NCBI RefSeq assembly: GCF_910579365.1
Contig: NZ_CAJTUX010000007.1
Location: 1 to 64,000, forward strand
Length of the DNA: 64,000 nt
Origin: an uncultured Oscillibacter sp.
Lineage (GTDB): Bacteria > Bacillota > Clostridia > Oscillospirales > Oscillospiraceae
Reading direction: 5' to 3'
Shown one piece after another: positions 24,809 to 33,864 of the stretch. The notes beneath the pieces were generated by a model that did no database searches, had not been told where the DNA came from, and saw only the letters and a program-made list of their open reading frames with translations. The position numbers and the translations under genes were made by a program. The stretch's first letter is position 1, and the number at the start of each line of letters is the position of its first letter.

Positions 24809-25527
24809 CCAGAGAAGACGGCCGGGCCTTCCATGAGCTGCGGCCTGTGAAGATCACGACGGATTTCGTCAGATTCGCCGAGGGAAGCTGCCTCATCCAA
24901 TGCGGAGACACCATGGTTCTCTGCTGCGCCAGCGTGGAGGAGAAGACGCCGCCCCACGTCCCCTACGGGGAGGGCTGGGTTACCGCCGAGTACTCCATGC
25001 TGCCCCGGGCCAACCGGGAGCGGAGCCGCCGGGACGTGGCCAAGCTGAAATTGTCCCCCCGGAGCGCGGAGATTCAGCGGCTGGTGGGCCGGTCCCTCCG
25101 CTCCGCTGTGGATATGAGGCGGCTGGGGGAGCGGACCATCACCGTGGACTGCGACGTGCTCCAGGGGGACGGCGGGACCCGGACGGCCTCCGTCACCGGG
25201 GGCTTCGTGGCCCTGGCCCTGGCCTGCCGGAGGCTGGTGGAGAACGGGGACCTGGGGGCCAGCCCCATCCGGCACTGCGTCACCGGCGTCTCCGCCGGCA
25301 TTGTGGAGGACACGCCGCTGCTGGACCTTCGCTACAGCGAGGACAGCCGGGCCCAGGTGGACCTGAACTGCGTGATGAACGAGCTGGGAGAGCTCATTGA
25401 AATCCAGGGCACCGGCGAGGGCCGGGCCTTCAGCCCCGCGGAGCAGCAGGAGCTGGTGCGCCTTTGCTCCAAGGGCTGCAAGGAGTTGCTGGCAATACAG
25501 AAAGAAGCGCTGGGAGGTAAATTCTAA
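24805..25527 (+). CDS. rph: Ribonuclease PH
   Basis: 240 residues, the usual family length. Typical blocks are present: ASVEEKTPPH, GWVTAEYSMLPRAN, RSLRSAVD, DCDVLQGDGGTRTASVTGG (the phosphate/catalytic region) and VDLNCVMNELGELIEIQGTG. RNase PH trims tRNA 3' ends phosphorolytically. TTG 24805 is the start, with AAAGGAGGAATCGAC directly before it. Confidence 0.96.
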   Translation: MTREDGRAFHELRPVKITTDFVRFAEGSCLIQCGDTMVLCCASVEEKTPPHVPYGEGWVTAEYSMLPRANRERSRRDVAKLKLSPRSAEIQRLVGRSLRSAVDMRRLGERTITVDCDVLQGDGGTRTASVTGGFVALALACRRLVENGDLGASPIRHCVTGVSAGIVEDTPLLDLRYSEDSRAQVDLNCVMNELGELIEIQGTGEGRAFSPAEQQELVRLCSKGCKELLAIQKEALGGKF

Positions 25528-26123
25528 TGGCTGAGAAATTCGTGCTGGCCACCCATAACCTGAAGAAGCTGGCGGAGATGCGGGCAATTTTGTCCGGTCT
25601 GGGCGTGGAAGTCGTCACCCCCGCCGAGGCGGGAGTGGAGGTGGACGTGGAGGAGACCGGAACCACCTTCGCCGAGAACGCCATGCTGAAGGCGAAAGCG
25701 GTCTGCGCCGCGGCGGGCCTGCCCGCCATTGCCGACGACTCCGGCCTCTGCGTGGACGCGCTGAACGGCGGACCCGGCGTGTACTCCGCCCGTTACGGAG
25801 GAGAGGACCTGGACGACCGGGGAAGGTACCGGCTGCTGCTGAACAGCATGCGGGGCCAGACCAGCCGGGCGGCCCATTTCAGCTGCGCCGTGGCCTGCGC
25901 CTTCCCCAACGGGGACACGCTGGCGGCGGAGGGCCGCTGCGACGGGGCCATCGCCTTCGCCCCTATGGGGGAGGGCGGCTTTGGATACGACCCGGTGTTC
26001 CTGGTCCCGGAGAAGGGAAAGACCTTCGGCCAGCTGACGGCGGAGGAGAAGAGCGCGATTTCTCATCGCGGCAGGGCTCTGGCGGCCTTTACGGAGAAGC
26101 TGGGAACCTATTTGAAAAAATGA
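25527..26123 (+). CDS. rdgB: XTP/dITP (non-canonical purine NTP) diphosphatase
   Basis: 198 residues, HAM1/RdgB family: ATHNLKKLAEM for nucleotide binding, ADDSGLCVDALNGGPGVYSA with the catalytic acids, GFGYDPVF and ISHRGRAL near the C-terminus. It removes ITP/XTP from nucleotide pools. ATG overlaps the rph stop (TAATG), a typical rph-rdgB pairing. Confidence 0.96.
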   Translation: MAEKFVLATHNLKKLAEMRAILSGLGVEVVTPAEAGVEVDVEETGTTFAENAMLKAKAVCAAAGLPAIADDSGLCVDALNGGPGVYSARYGGEDLDDRGRYRLLLNSMRGQTSRAAHFSCAVACAFPNGDTLAAEGRCDGAIAFAPMGEGGFGYDPVFLVPEKGKTFGQLTAEEKSAISHRGRALAAFTEKLGTYLKK

Positions 26124-26129
26124 GCGTCT

Positions 26130-26292
26130 AGGCCCTGTTTGAAAAATGATAAAACACCGTCTTAGGGCATCTTTTTCCGCCAGGACGGCGTTGATTGGAC
26201 TTGAAATCCGTCAGGATTCCTGCGTCCAATCGCCTCGCCTGGCAAAAAAATCTGCCCCAATCCGGCATTCCGCCAATTTTCAAACAAGGCCT
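26130..26292. repeat. MITE-like palindromic element
   Basis: A 163-bp segment bounded by 16-bp terminal inverted repeats (AGGCCCTGTTTGAAAA at 26130-26145; TTTTCAAACAAGGCCT at 26277-26292, one mismatch). Inside them a second pair (GGGCATCTTTTTCCGCCAGG against CCTGGCAAAAAAATCTGCCC) and a central GATTGGAC/GTCCAATC stem with AAATCC/GGATT continue the symmetry, so nearly the whole element can fold on itself. No coding potential. It separates rdgB from yhbY. Confidence 0.65.
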
Positions 26293-26363
26293 GAAAGAGG
26301 ACCCGCAGAATCCGCCGGTTTTTTGAGGAGCGGATGAAGCGGAATGGAGTTTGTGAGGACAAT

Positions 26364-26690
26364 ATGGATTTGACAAGTAAACAGCGGGCCCAGCTGCGGG
26401 GCCTGGCTAACGGCATCGACACCATCCTCCAGATCGGCAAGGACGGCATCGGGGAAAACCTCATCAAGCAGGCCGGCGACGCCCTGGAGGCCCGGGAGCT
26501 CATCAAGGGCAGGGTGCTGGACAACAACCTGGACTACGACGCCCGGAGGGCGGCGGAGGAGCTGGCCAAGGCCACCCGGAGCGAGGTGGTCCAGGTCATC
26601 GGGACGAAGTTCGTCCTCTACCGGGAGAGCCACTCCAAGCCCCGGGAGAAGCGCATCCAGCTGGTGAGAGAGCGGACAAGGAACCGGTAA
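26364..26690 (+). CDS. yhbY: YhbY-type CRM-domain RNA-binding protein
   Basis: 108 residues, one CRM domain: LTSKQRAQLRGLANGIDTILQIGKDG at the start (given here as LTSKQRAQLRGL and DTILQIGKDG), the ARELIKGRVLDN helix and the C-terminal VVQVIGTKFVLYRE strand. YhbY/YqeI binds pre-50S ribosomes. It normally precedes nadD, as here. ATG 26364 follows GAGGA; the MITE-like element sits just upstream, so the gene may rely on read-through or a weak own promoter. Confidence 0.9.
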   Translation: MDLTSKQRAQLRGLANGIDTILQIGKDGIGENLIKQAGDALEARELIKGRVLDNNLDYDARRAAEELAKATRSEVVQVIGTKFVLYRESHSKPREKRIQLVRERTRNR

Positions 26691-26715
26691 TCCCGTTTGT
26701 GAGGAGGCTTCCATT

Positions 26716-27906
26716 TTGAAAATCGGCGTATATGGCGGGGCCTTCAACCCGCCGCACTTGGGACATATTACCGCCGCCAAGGCGGTATTCGGGCTTTTGA
26801 AGCTGGACAAACTGCTGATAATCCCCACCGGACACCCGCCCCACAAGCGGCTGCCTCCCGGCAGTCCCGCCCCGAAGCAGCGGCTGGAAATGACCCGCCT
26901 GGCGGCGGAGCAGACCGGCCTGGGCCAGAGGGCCGAGGTGCTGGACATGGAGCTTTGGCGGGAGGGGAACAGTTATACCGCCGACACGTTGGAGCGGCTG
27001 CGGGAACAGTATCCCCAGGACGAGCTGTGGCTGCTGATGGGGACGGACATGTTCCTGACGCTTCAAAACTGGCGGGACCCGGAGCGCATCCTCTCCCTGG
27101 CGGGCATCGCCGCCTTCGGCCGCAGCGAGGCGGATACGGAGGAGCTGTTCTCCGTCCAGCGGGAGTTCCTCTGCCGGACGTATCCCCAGGCGCGGATTTT
27201 CACGCTGGTCATTCCCGGCGTGGTGGACGTCAGCTCCACCGGACTGCGGGAGCGGCTGGCGAAGGGGACGGACGGCGGGCTCCTGGCCCCGGCGGTGTAC
27301 GGCTATATCCTGCGGGAGAAGCTCTACGGCACGGCGGCGGACCTGAAAAACCTCCCGTTGGAGCAGCTCCGGCCCGTGGCCCTGAGCTGCCTTGCCCACC
27401 GGCGCATTCCCCACGTCCTGGGCACGGAGGAGGAAGCCGTCCGCCTGGCGGAGCGCTGGGGGGCGGACGCGGAAAAGGCCCGGCGGGCCGCCCTTCTCCA
27501 CGACTGCACGAAAAAGCTGAACCTTCCCGAGCAGCTGGCCCTGGCGGAGCGGTTCCGCGTTCCCCTGGACGAGCTGGAGCGGCGGGAGATCAAACTGCTT
27601 CACGCCAAGACCGGCGCGGCCATTGCCGAAACCGTCTTCGGCACGGACGGGGAGATCACCGGCGCCATCCGCTGGCACACCACCGGACGGGGCGGCATGA
27701 CGCTTTTGGAGAAGGTCATTTATCTCGCGGACTACATCGAGCCCAACCGGGATTTCCCCGGCGTGGAGGAGCTGCGGCGGACCTGTTACGAGGACCTGGA
27801 CGCCGGGCTGCTGCTGGGGCTGGAGATGACCATCCGGGAGATGGGGGACGCCCCCATTCATCCCAAGACCCTGGAGGCCAGGGACGCGCTGAAAGGACAG
27901 AGATAG
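26716..27906 (+). CDS. nadD: Fused nicotinate-nucleotide adenylyltransferase and YqeK HD hydrolase
   Basis: 396 residues in one continuous frame. Residues 1-200 are NadD (GGAFNPPHLGHI nucleotidyltransferase motif, LLMGTDMFLTLQNW, DVSSTGLRERL). Residues about 205-396 are a YqeK-type HD domain (RAALLHDCTKKL, HAKTGAAIAETVFG, IRWHTTGRGGMTLLEKVIYLAD in pieces), known to hydrolyse Ap4A-type dinucleotides. Usually these are adjacent separate genes; here they are fused. TTG 26716 is the start, after GAGGAGG. Next genes are LCP and rsfS. Confidence 0.93.
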   Translation: MKIGVYGGAFNPPHLGHITAAKAVFGLLKLDKLLIIPTGHPPHKRLPPGSPAPKQRLEMTRLAAEQTGLGQRAEVLDMELWREGNSYTADTLERLREQYPQDELWLLMGTDMFLTLQNWRDPERILSLAGIAAFGRSEADTEELFSVQREFLCRTYPQARIFTLVIPGVVDVSSTGLRERLAKGTDGGLLAPAVYGYILREKLYGTAADLKNLPLEQLRPVALSCLAHRRIPHVLGTEEEAVRLAERWGADAEKARRAALLHDCTKKLNLPEQLALAERFRVPLDELERREIKLLHAKTGAAIAETVFGTDGEITGAIRWHTTGRGGMTLLEKVIYLADYIEPNRDFPGVEELRRTCYEDLDAGLLLGLEMTIREMGDAPIHPKTLEARDALKGQR

Positions 27907-27910
27907 AAGC

Positions 27911-29509
27911 ATGAGCAATGTTGGAAAGCGAGTGGCGGGCGGGCAGGGACCCAAGCCCCCAAGGAAGGGGAAGCTGACCCGCCGGCAGATTCTGCTGATT
28001 GTGGTGGTTGCCGTGCTGGCCGTGGCGCTGGCGGCGGCGCTGGCGGTCCGGAGCCTCTTCATCCGGCCGGAGCTGCCGGTGCGGAACGACCCCCAGAAGA
28101 CCCAGGACCTGGACGGGGACGGCCAGCCGGACGGGCCGGAGGAGATCGACTACGGCGACGGCATCCGTCCCCGGGGCGGCGACGGCGAGCGGAAAAGCGA
28201 GGACTATTGGACCGTTTTGATCCTGGGCCGGGACACCGGCGGCGGCGGGCTGACGGACACCATGCTGCTGGCCAGCTATGATGTCACCAACCAGAAGGCC
28301 ACCGTCATGTCCATCCCCCGGGACACCATGGTCAACGTCCCTTGGGACGTGAAAAAGCTCAACAGCGTCTACAACGGCTACGGCGGCGGCGAGAAGGGCA
28401 TGCAGCACCTCTATAAGGAGATCGCCCAGCTGGTGGGCTTTGAGCCGGACTTTCAGGTCGTGGTGGAGTGGGAGGCCGTGGGCGAGATTGTGGACGCCAT
28501 CGGCGGCGTGTACTTCGACGTGCCCCGGGACATGAACTACGACGACCCCTATCAGGACCTCCACATCCACCAGGAAAAAGGCTACCGCCTTCTAAGCGGG
28601 GATGACGCCATGCAGGTCCTCCGCTACCGCCACGACAACCGGAAAAACGGCGTCACGCTGGGATATACCGAAGGCGACGTGGGCCGCATCAAGACCCAGC
28701 AGGCGTTTTTGAAGGCCATGGCGGAGCAGGTTTTGCAGCCGAAGAACATGACCAAGGTCGGGCCGCTGATGGAGGCATTCAACAACAACGTGGAGACGGA
28801 CATGAGTTTCCAGAACATCCTCTGGTTCGGCAAGTCTGCGGTGCTTGGGGGATTGAAGATGGAAAATGTGAACTTCGTCACCATGCCGCACTACCTCAAG
28901 GATGACGTTTACAGCCGGACCTATGGGACGCAGGGATATGTGATGCCCAACGCCAGGAAGCTGCTGGACCTGGTGAACAACGAGCTCAGCCCCTTCAAGG
29001 AGGTTTTCACCCTGTCGGACCTGGACATCATGTCCGTCAACGCCGACGGCAGCCTCAGCTCCTCCACCGGCTATGTGGAAGACAAACGGGCGGCCCTGCC
29101 GCCTCCCAGACCGGAACCGGAGGAGGAAGAGGACCCGCCCGCTGTGGACGAAAACGGCAATCCCATCGACCCGGAGACAGGCCTGCCCCTGGACCCGGAG
29201 ACCGGCGGGCCCATTGCCGCGGACCCGGGAGCGGGGGAGAGCGGAAGCGGCGGGGCGGACGCCAACGGAGCCCCGGCCTCCGGCGGCCCGGCGGAGCCCG
29301 GCCAGCAGCCGGACGCCGGCACGGCGCCCGCTCCGGAGACGCCGGAACCCGCGCCTCCGGACGCTGTGGACCCCGTTCCAACGGACCCGGTTCCCCAGAC
29401 ACCCCCGGCGGACTCCGCAGAGCCCGCCCCCGCGCCGGAGGTTTCCGCAGATCCCCAGCCCCCGGCGGACCCGGGCTTCACCCTCATCGAACCGGACCCC
29501 GCCGCGTAA
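27911..29509 (+). CDS. LytR-CpsA-Psr family cell-wall glycopolymer ligase
   Basis: 532 residues: basic cytoplasmic tail, one membrane anchor (about 25-47), an extracellular LCP domain (about 95-340; LTDTMLLASYD, MSIPRDTMVNVP, RLLSGDDAMQVLRYRHDN) with conserved Arg/Asp residues, then about 130 residues of low-complexity Pro/Ala/Glu/Asp tail. LCP enzymes attach teichoic-acid or other glycopolymers to peptidoglycan. It starts 4 nt after nadD-yqeK and precedes rsfS, the normal Firmicutes order. The acidic Pro tail may span the wall. Confidence 0.92.
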   Translation: MSNVGKRVAGGQGPKPPRKGKLTRRQILLIVVVAVLAVALAAALAVRSLFIRPELPVRNDPQKTQDLDGDGQPDGPEEIDYGDGIRPRGGDGERKSEDYWTVLILGRDTGGGGLTDTMLLASYDVTNQKATVMSIPRDTMVNVPWDVKKLNSVYNGYGGGEKGMQHLYKEIAQLVGFEPDFQVVVEWEAVGEIVDAIGGVYFDVPRDMNYDDPYQDLHIHQEKGYRLLSGDDAMQVLRYRHDNRKNGVTLGYTEGDVGRIKTQQAFLKAMAEQVLQPKNMTKVGPLMEAFNNNVETDMSFQNILWFGKSAVLGGLKMENVNFVTMPHYLKDDVYSRTYGTQGYVMPNARKLLDLVNNELSPFKEVFTLSDLDIMSVNADGSLSSSTGYVEDKRAALPPPRPEPEEEEDPPAVDENGNPIDPETGLPLDPETGGPIAADPGAGESGSGGADANGAPASGGPAEPGQQPDAGTAPAPETPEPAPPDAVDPVPTDPVPQTPPADSAEPAPAPEVSADPQPPADPGFTLIEPDPAA

Positions 29510-29549
29510 CCATACCATTCACATACGATCAGGAAAGAGAGGAATGTCT

Positions 29550-29912
29550 ATGACACCGAAAGAGCTGGCCATCATTGCCGCCAAGGCCCTGGACGAAAAG
29601 AAGGGCAAGGAGATCAGCGCCATTGAAATCACGGACCTGACCACCCTGGCGGACTATTTTGTCATCGCCACCGGCGGCTCCAACACCCAGATCAACGCCC
29701 TGTGCGACGCGGTGGAAAAGGCCCTGAAGGAGCAGGCGGGCGAAGCGCCCCTCCACCGGGAGGGGCACCGGGACGGCACCTGGGTGCTGCTGGACTACGG
29801 ATGCCTGGCGGTCCATGTCTTCTCTCAGGAGGCCCGGGAGTTCTATGACCTGGAGCGCCTGTGGTCCGACGGGAAGCCCCTGGACCTTGGCGGCGTGCTG
29901 ACTGCGGACTGA
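29550..29912 (+). CDS. rsfS: Ribosomal silencing factor RsfS
   Basis: 120 residues with the RsfS/Iojap pattern: IEITDLTTLADYFVIATGGSN in two parts (IEITDLTTLADYF, VIATGGSNTQI), then HREGHRDGTWVLLDYG and VHVFSQEAREFYDLERLW. RsfS binds L14 to block 50S-30S joining during starvation. The second of two in-frame ATGs (29550) is chosen since GAGAGGA is 6 nt before it and would abut the first. Confidence 0.95.
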   Translation: MTPKELAIIAAKALDEKKGKEISAIEITDLTTLADYFVIATGGSNTQINALCDAVEKALKEQAGEAPLHREGHRDGTWVLLDYGCLAVHVFSQEAREFYDLERLWSDGKPLDLGGVLTAD

Positions 29913-29922
29913 AGCGCGGATA

Positions 29923-29962
29923 AAAACCGGGAGGGAGACGGATTCGTCTCTCTCCCGGTTTT
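29923..29962. terminator. Bidirectional terminator between rsfS and the hybrid kinase
   Basis: 18-bp arms (AAAACCGGGAGGGAGACG and a near-perfect complement) with a 4-nt loop; A-run on one side and T-run on the other serve both convergent genes. Confidence 0.85.
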
Positions 29963-29970
29963 CTTATGGC

Positions 29971-32900
29971 TCAGTGCCTGGAGGAGGAGCGGCTGTGTTT
30001 CAGCAGATTCTCCAGCGTCTTCAACAGCTTCTCGATGTCGATGGGCTTGGAAATGTGGCCGTCCATTCCGCTTTTGAGGGCGGCCTGTTTGTCCTCCTCA
30101 AAAGCGTTGGCCGTCATGGCCAGAATGGGAATGGAGGCCAGTTTCGGGTTCTCCAGCGACCGGATGGCCCGGGTGGCCTCATAGCCGTTCATGACGGGCA
30201 TCTGCACGTCCATCAGCACCAGCTGGTAATGCCCCGGCTGAGACTGGCGCAGCAGGTCCAGGGCGATCTGCCCGTTCTCCGCGATTTCCACGGTGAAGCC
30301 CGCCTCCTCCAGGATGACTTGGGCGATCTCCTGGTTCAGCTCGTTGTCCTCCGCCAGCAGGATGCGGCCCAGATTGTGGGAGAACGCTTTCTCCGGTTCG
30401 TCCTCCTCCGGCTCTTCCTCCGTGCTGACAATGGAAAGCAGGCAGTCCCGCAGCTCGGAGAGGAACAGGGGTTTGCCGCAGAAGGCGGTGACGCCGGCCT
30501 CCAGGGCCTCGTCCTCGATATCGGCCCAGTCGTACGCGGTGAGAACGATGATGGGCACGTTCTCGCCGCACTCCTTGCGGATTCTCCGCGCCACCTCGAT
30601 GCCATTCATGTCCGGCAGCAGCCAGTCGATGATGTAGATGGAATAGTGGTCCTGGCGCATCATGGCCTGACGGGTGCGGAGCACCGCCTCCTTGCCGGAG
30701 AGGGTCCACTCCGCCCGCAAGCCAATCTGCTGAAGCATGCAGCTGACGCTGTCGCAGGTGTTGAAATCATCATCCACTACCAGGGCCCGGCAACCGGCCA
30801 GCTCCGGGATGGTGGTGGGCTCCTTGCCCTCGGAGCAGAGCCGGAAGGTGAGCGAGACGGTGAATTCCGTCCCCGCGCCCTGGCGGCTCTTAACCGAGAT
30901 GGAGCCGTTCATCATCTCCACGATATTCCGGGTGATGGCCATGCCCAGGCCGGTGCCCTGGATGCCGCTGGTGGTGGAGTTCCGTTCCCGCTCGAAGGGC
31001 TCGAAGATGTGGGCGACAAATTCCTCGCTCATGCCAACGCCGGTGTCCCGGACGCTGAATTCATAGGAGGCGTGGCCGGCCGGGGCGGCCGGCTTCTCCG
31101 TCACCCGGATGCTGACGATGCCGCCGGCAGGAGTGTATTTCACGGAGTTGCTCAAGAGGTTTAAAAGAATCTGATTCAGCCGCAGCCGGTCGCAGAAGAT
31201 GTCCTCGTGGATCACATCCACGGCGTCCATGTACAGCTCCAGCTGTTTGGCGTGGACATCCGCCTGGACGATGCTTCGAAGGCCGTGGAGGATATCCGGC
31301 AGGGAGCAGGGCTTCTCATCCAGGTACATTTTGCCGCTTTCAATGCGGCTCATATCCAGCACGTCGTTGATCAGGCTGAGGAGATGATTGCCGGAGGTCA
31401 TGATCTTCTTCAGATAGCTCTCCACCTGTTCCCGGTTGTCGATATGGGTGGTGGCCAGAGCGGTGAAACCGATGATAGCGTTCATGGGCGTTCGGATGTC
31501 GTGAGACATGTTGGAGAGGAACACGCTCTTGGCCTTGCTGGCCCGGTTGGCCTGGGAGAGGGCGTCCTCCAGCAGGGTCTTCTTCTCCATCTCCTCCCGG
31601 GTTTCCTCATCCACACTGCGAAAGCCGATGACCACGCCCCGGCTGTTGTCCCAGTCCCCGATGGGTACGGCCTTCATCTGGAAATAGCGGATTTCTCCGC
31701 CGCAGACGGCCCGGTAATTGAGATAATAGACCCTCCTGATCTGCAGCTCCTGCTCCAGATGGTCCCCGGCGAAGATGTCGCGCAGAAGGTCCTGGTCGTC
31801 CACGTATACGCAGGTTTGAATATAACGCTCCATACTCTCCTGCATTTCCAGCTCCCCGGAAAAGAGCTGGTCCAAAATGCCATAAGCACAGTGGTGGGTC
31901 CGCAGAGCGTTCCCTTTGCGGGTGTCCAGGTCGAAGAAGCAGACCAGATTGTAGTCGATGCTCAGGGCCTGAATCAGCGCCTGCTGGCGGCGCTCCTTTT
32001 GCAGCAGCTCTTCCTGTTCCCGCAGCTTTTGCGCGGTGCAGTCCAGAAGGAAGCGCTGGTAGAACAGCTCGCCGTTTTCCTCCATCAGCTTCACGTTGCC
32101 CATTACGTGAATGACCTCTCCGTTGCTGTGAAGAACGCGGTACTCCACACTGACGCTGTCCCCCGGGTTTTTCAGGGACTTGATGCAGCCCAGAAGCTTC
32201 TCCCGGTCCTCCTCAACGACAGAGGTGGCGATGGTGTCGAAGCCGGCCCGGGTCAAGTCCTCCTCGGTTTGATAGCCCAGAATTTCCAGGGCGGCGCGGT
32301 TGACGCTGAGAATCCGGACCCCGTCCAGACTGTGGCACAGCACGCCGCAGTCCATGGTGGTGAACAGCGTCTCCAGCGCCTTGTTTTCCCGGCGCAGCTC
32401 TTCCTCGTAGGCGCGCTCCTTCGTCACATCAATGGCCACGCCCACCGTGCCCATAACGCTGCCGTCCAAGTCGTACAGCGGGGACTTGTAGGTGGTCAGA
32501 AGACGGGCGCCTCCTCCGGTTTGGATAGACTCCTCTGAAACGCAGGTCTTCTCCGTCTCCATGACGACGCGCTCCGACTCGATGCAGGCGGGATCGTCCT
32601 CTTCCACATCCCATATGTAAGCGTGCCGCTGGCCCTCAACCTGTTCTTTGGTTTTTCCAACGGTTGTGCAGAAACTGTCGTTCACCTTCTCGTGAACGCC
32701 GTCCTTGGTTTTGTACCAGACCAGATTGGGGACGCTGTTGATGGCGGCCTCCAGGTATTGGCTGGTCTCCCAGAAGTCCCTGCGGAGCTTGCAGGACTGC
32801 TGCCAGCGCTGAAAATGGAAGCGCAGTTCTTCGCCGGACATGGGGAGGGTCCAGACGTCGGAAACGGCGGAGAGCCGCCCGGCGAGGGCGGACAGCTGTT

Positions 32901-33141
32901 CCCGCTCCGCCAAAAGAATGAGCTCCGCCCCGGCGGCTGCCAGCGTCTGGACGGTTTTGCCAGCGTCCGTTTCCCGGAGATCGGCGATAATCACATCGGC
33001 CTTGGCGGCGAGGTTCGGGTCCGGCTGAACGCTCTCCAAAAACGTGTGAGTAAACTGGCCGAGGGGTTCGGATTCCCGAATGGGGTCAAACAGCTCTCTC
33101 TTGGGACCCATCAGATAGAGCTGCATGCGGCAATGATACAT
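29971..33141 (-). CDS. Large hybrid sensor histidine kinase with two receiver domains
   Basis: 1056 residues, no membrane segment. Order: an N-terminal receiver-like region without the phospho-acceptor pattern (1-120), PAS-like domains (about 125-250, 255-380 and a more diverged 390-510), HisKA with H-box SNMSHDIRTPMNAI (about 540), HATPase (NQILLNLLSNSVKYTP, GTGLGMAITRNIVE), receiver 1 with VVDDD and DWLLPDMNG (about 785-900), receiver 2 with LAEDNELNQ and MDVQMPVMNGYEAT (about 925-1045). No Hpt or DNA-binding output is encoded alongside, so it probably signals to a separate partner. GGAGGAG precedes ATG 33141. Confidence 0.92.
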   Translation of the reverse strand: MYHCRMQLYLMGPKRELFDPIRESEPLGQFTHTFLESVQPDPNLAAKADVIIADLRETDAGKTVQTLAAAGAELILLAEREQLSALAGRLSAVSDVWTLPMSGEELRFHFQRWQQSCKLRRDFWETSQYLEAAINSVPNLVWYKTKDGVHEKVNDSFCTTVGKTKEQVEGQRHAYIWDVEEDDPACIESERVVMETEKTCVSEESIQTGGGARLLTTYKSPLYDLDGSVMGTVGVAIDVTKERAYEEELRRENKALETLFTTMDCGVLCHSLDGVRILSVNRAALEILGYQTEEDLTRAGFDTIATSVVEEDREKLLGCIKSLKNPGDSVSVEYRVLHSNGEVIHVMGNVKLMEENGELFYQRFLLDCTAQKLREQEELLQKERRQQALIQALSIDYNLVCFFDLDTRKGNALRTHHCAYGILDQLFSGELEMQESMERYIQTCVYVDDQDLLRDIFAGDHLEQELQIRRVYYLNYRAVCGGEIRYFQMKAVPIGDWDNSRGVVIGFRSVDEETREEMEKKTLLEDALSQANRASKAKSVFLSNMSHDIRTPMNAIIGFTALATTHIDNREQVESYLKKIMTSGNHLLSLINDVLDMSRIESGKMYLDEKPCSLPDILHGLRSIVQADVHAKQLELYMDAVDVIHEDIFCDRLRLNQILLNLLSNSVKYTPAGGIVSIRVTEKPAAPAGHASYEFSVRDTGVGMSEEFVAHIFEPFERERNSTTSGIQGTGLGMAITRNIVEMMNGSISVKSRQGAGTEFTVSLTFRLCSEGKEPTTIPELAGCRALVVDDDFNTCDSVSCMLQQIGLRAEWTLSGKEAVLRTRQAMMRQDHYSIYIIDWLLPDMNGIEVARRIRKECGENVPIIVLTAYDWADIEDEALEAGVTAFCGKPLFLSELRDCLLSIVSTEEEPEEDEPEKAFSHNLGRILLAEDNELNQEIAQVILEEAGFTVEIAENGQIALDLLRQSQPGHYQLVLMDVQMPVMNGYEATRAIRSLENPKLASIPILAMTANAFEEDKQAALKSGMDGHISKPIDIEKLLKTLENLLKHSRSSSRH

Positions 33142-33218
33142 ATGCGTTCTCCTCCATATGGTTTGCGCGTTAACGGCGGACGGAAGGGCAAACAGCCCGC
33201 CACTTTACTCTATTCTAC

Positions 33219-33247
33219 ATTTTAACGGCTGAAAGACCTGGTGTCAA
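33219..33247 (-). promoter_or_regulatory. Promoter of the hybrid kinase
   Basis: Minus strand TTGACA, 17 nt, TAAAAT, about 75 nt before the start codon. Confidence 0.72.
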
Positions 33248-33582
33248 CCTTGGGGTGGGCCTTTGAGGGCCGGAATTGCGAAATTTCCGGGAAAAAGAAA
33301 AAGCGCACGGCAAGGGATGCCGCGCGTCCAAGGGCGATCAAGTTTCCCCGGCGGAGCTGCTGGGGGTAGAAAAACGAAAGTAAGGTTTCTGGAAAACAGG
33401 GGCTTGACAAATGGGAGGGAAATTTTTGCAAAACGGTTGCACAGCCAGGTGCAACTGCCCGGGAAGAGAAACACCTTGTGGGTTTGGACAAGAGCCGGAA
33501 AAGAAAAGCCGCCCCAGGCGGAGGCGGGGCGTTCTGCGGCCTGCGTCCGGATACTAAAATGAAGAAGGAGAGGAGAAGGCTT
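33248..33582. other. Gene-free stretch upstream of the lysis-like cassette
   Basis: It contains an operator-like inverted repeat GTTGCAC-6 nt-GTGCAAC at 33436-33455 and a plus-strand TTGACA at 33404-33409 with a poor -10. These could regulate the cassette at 33583. Open frames here are not supported by ribosome sites. Confidence 0.45.
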
Positions 33583-33864
33583 ATGGACGAGAACCGTTCC
33601 CGGTCCTGCGGCGGAGCGGCGAACGCCGCCGGGGGAAGGAGCAGGAAAACGTCGACTTGGGTTCTGGCGCTGCTGGGGCTGTTTCTGCTGGCGTTCATCA
33701 CGGCGATGACTGTCATTTTCTGCGTCAAGGGCTCGGAGCCGGCGACCCTGATCCAGTACACCCTGGGTGCGGGAGGCGTGGAGGCGCTGCTGCTGGCGGG
33801 CATCAAGATCAGCAAGGTCGCCGCCGGAAACCGGTGCGGAGAGAAGGAGGAAACGAATGGATAA
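33583..33864 (+). CDS. Small membrane protein, first gene of lysis-like cassette
   Basis: 93 residues: a Ser/Arg/Gly-rich N-terminus, two hydrophobic segments (about 24-46 and 55-77) and a charged Lys/Glu tail. Such two-helix small proteins often precede holins and endolysins in phage modules. A purine-rich AAGGAGAGGAGAAGG lies upstream of ATG 33583. Its stop overlaps the next gene's start region by 8 nt. No family is recognised with certainty. Confidence 0.6.
   Translation: MDENRSRSCGGAANAAGGRSRKTSTWVLALLGLFLLAFITAMTVIFCVKGSEPATLIQYTLGAGGVEALLLAGIKISKVAAGNRCGEKEETNG

Noticed and set aside
33263..33562. Plus-strand frame of about 99 codons before the lysis-like cassette
   Set aside because: Low-complexity Arg/Lys/Gly content and no ribosome site.
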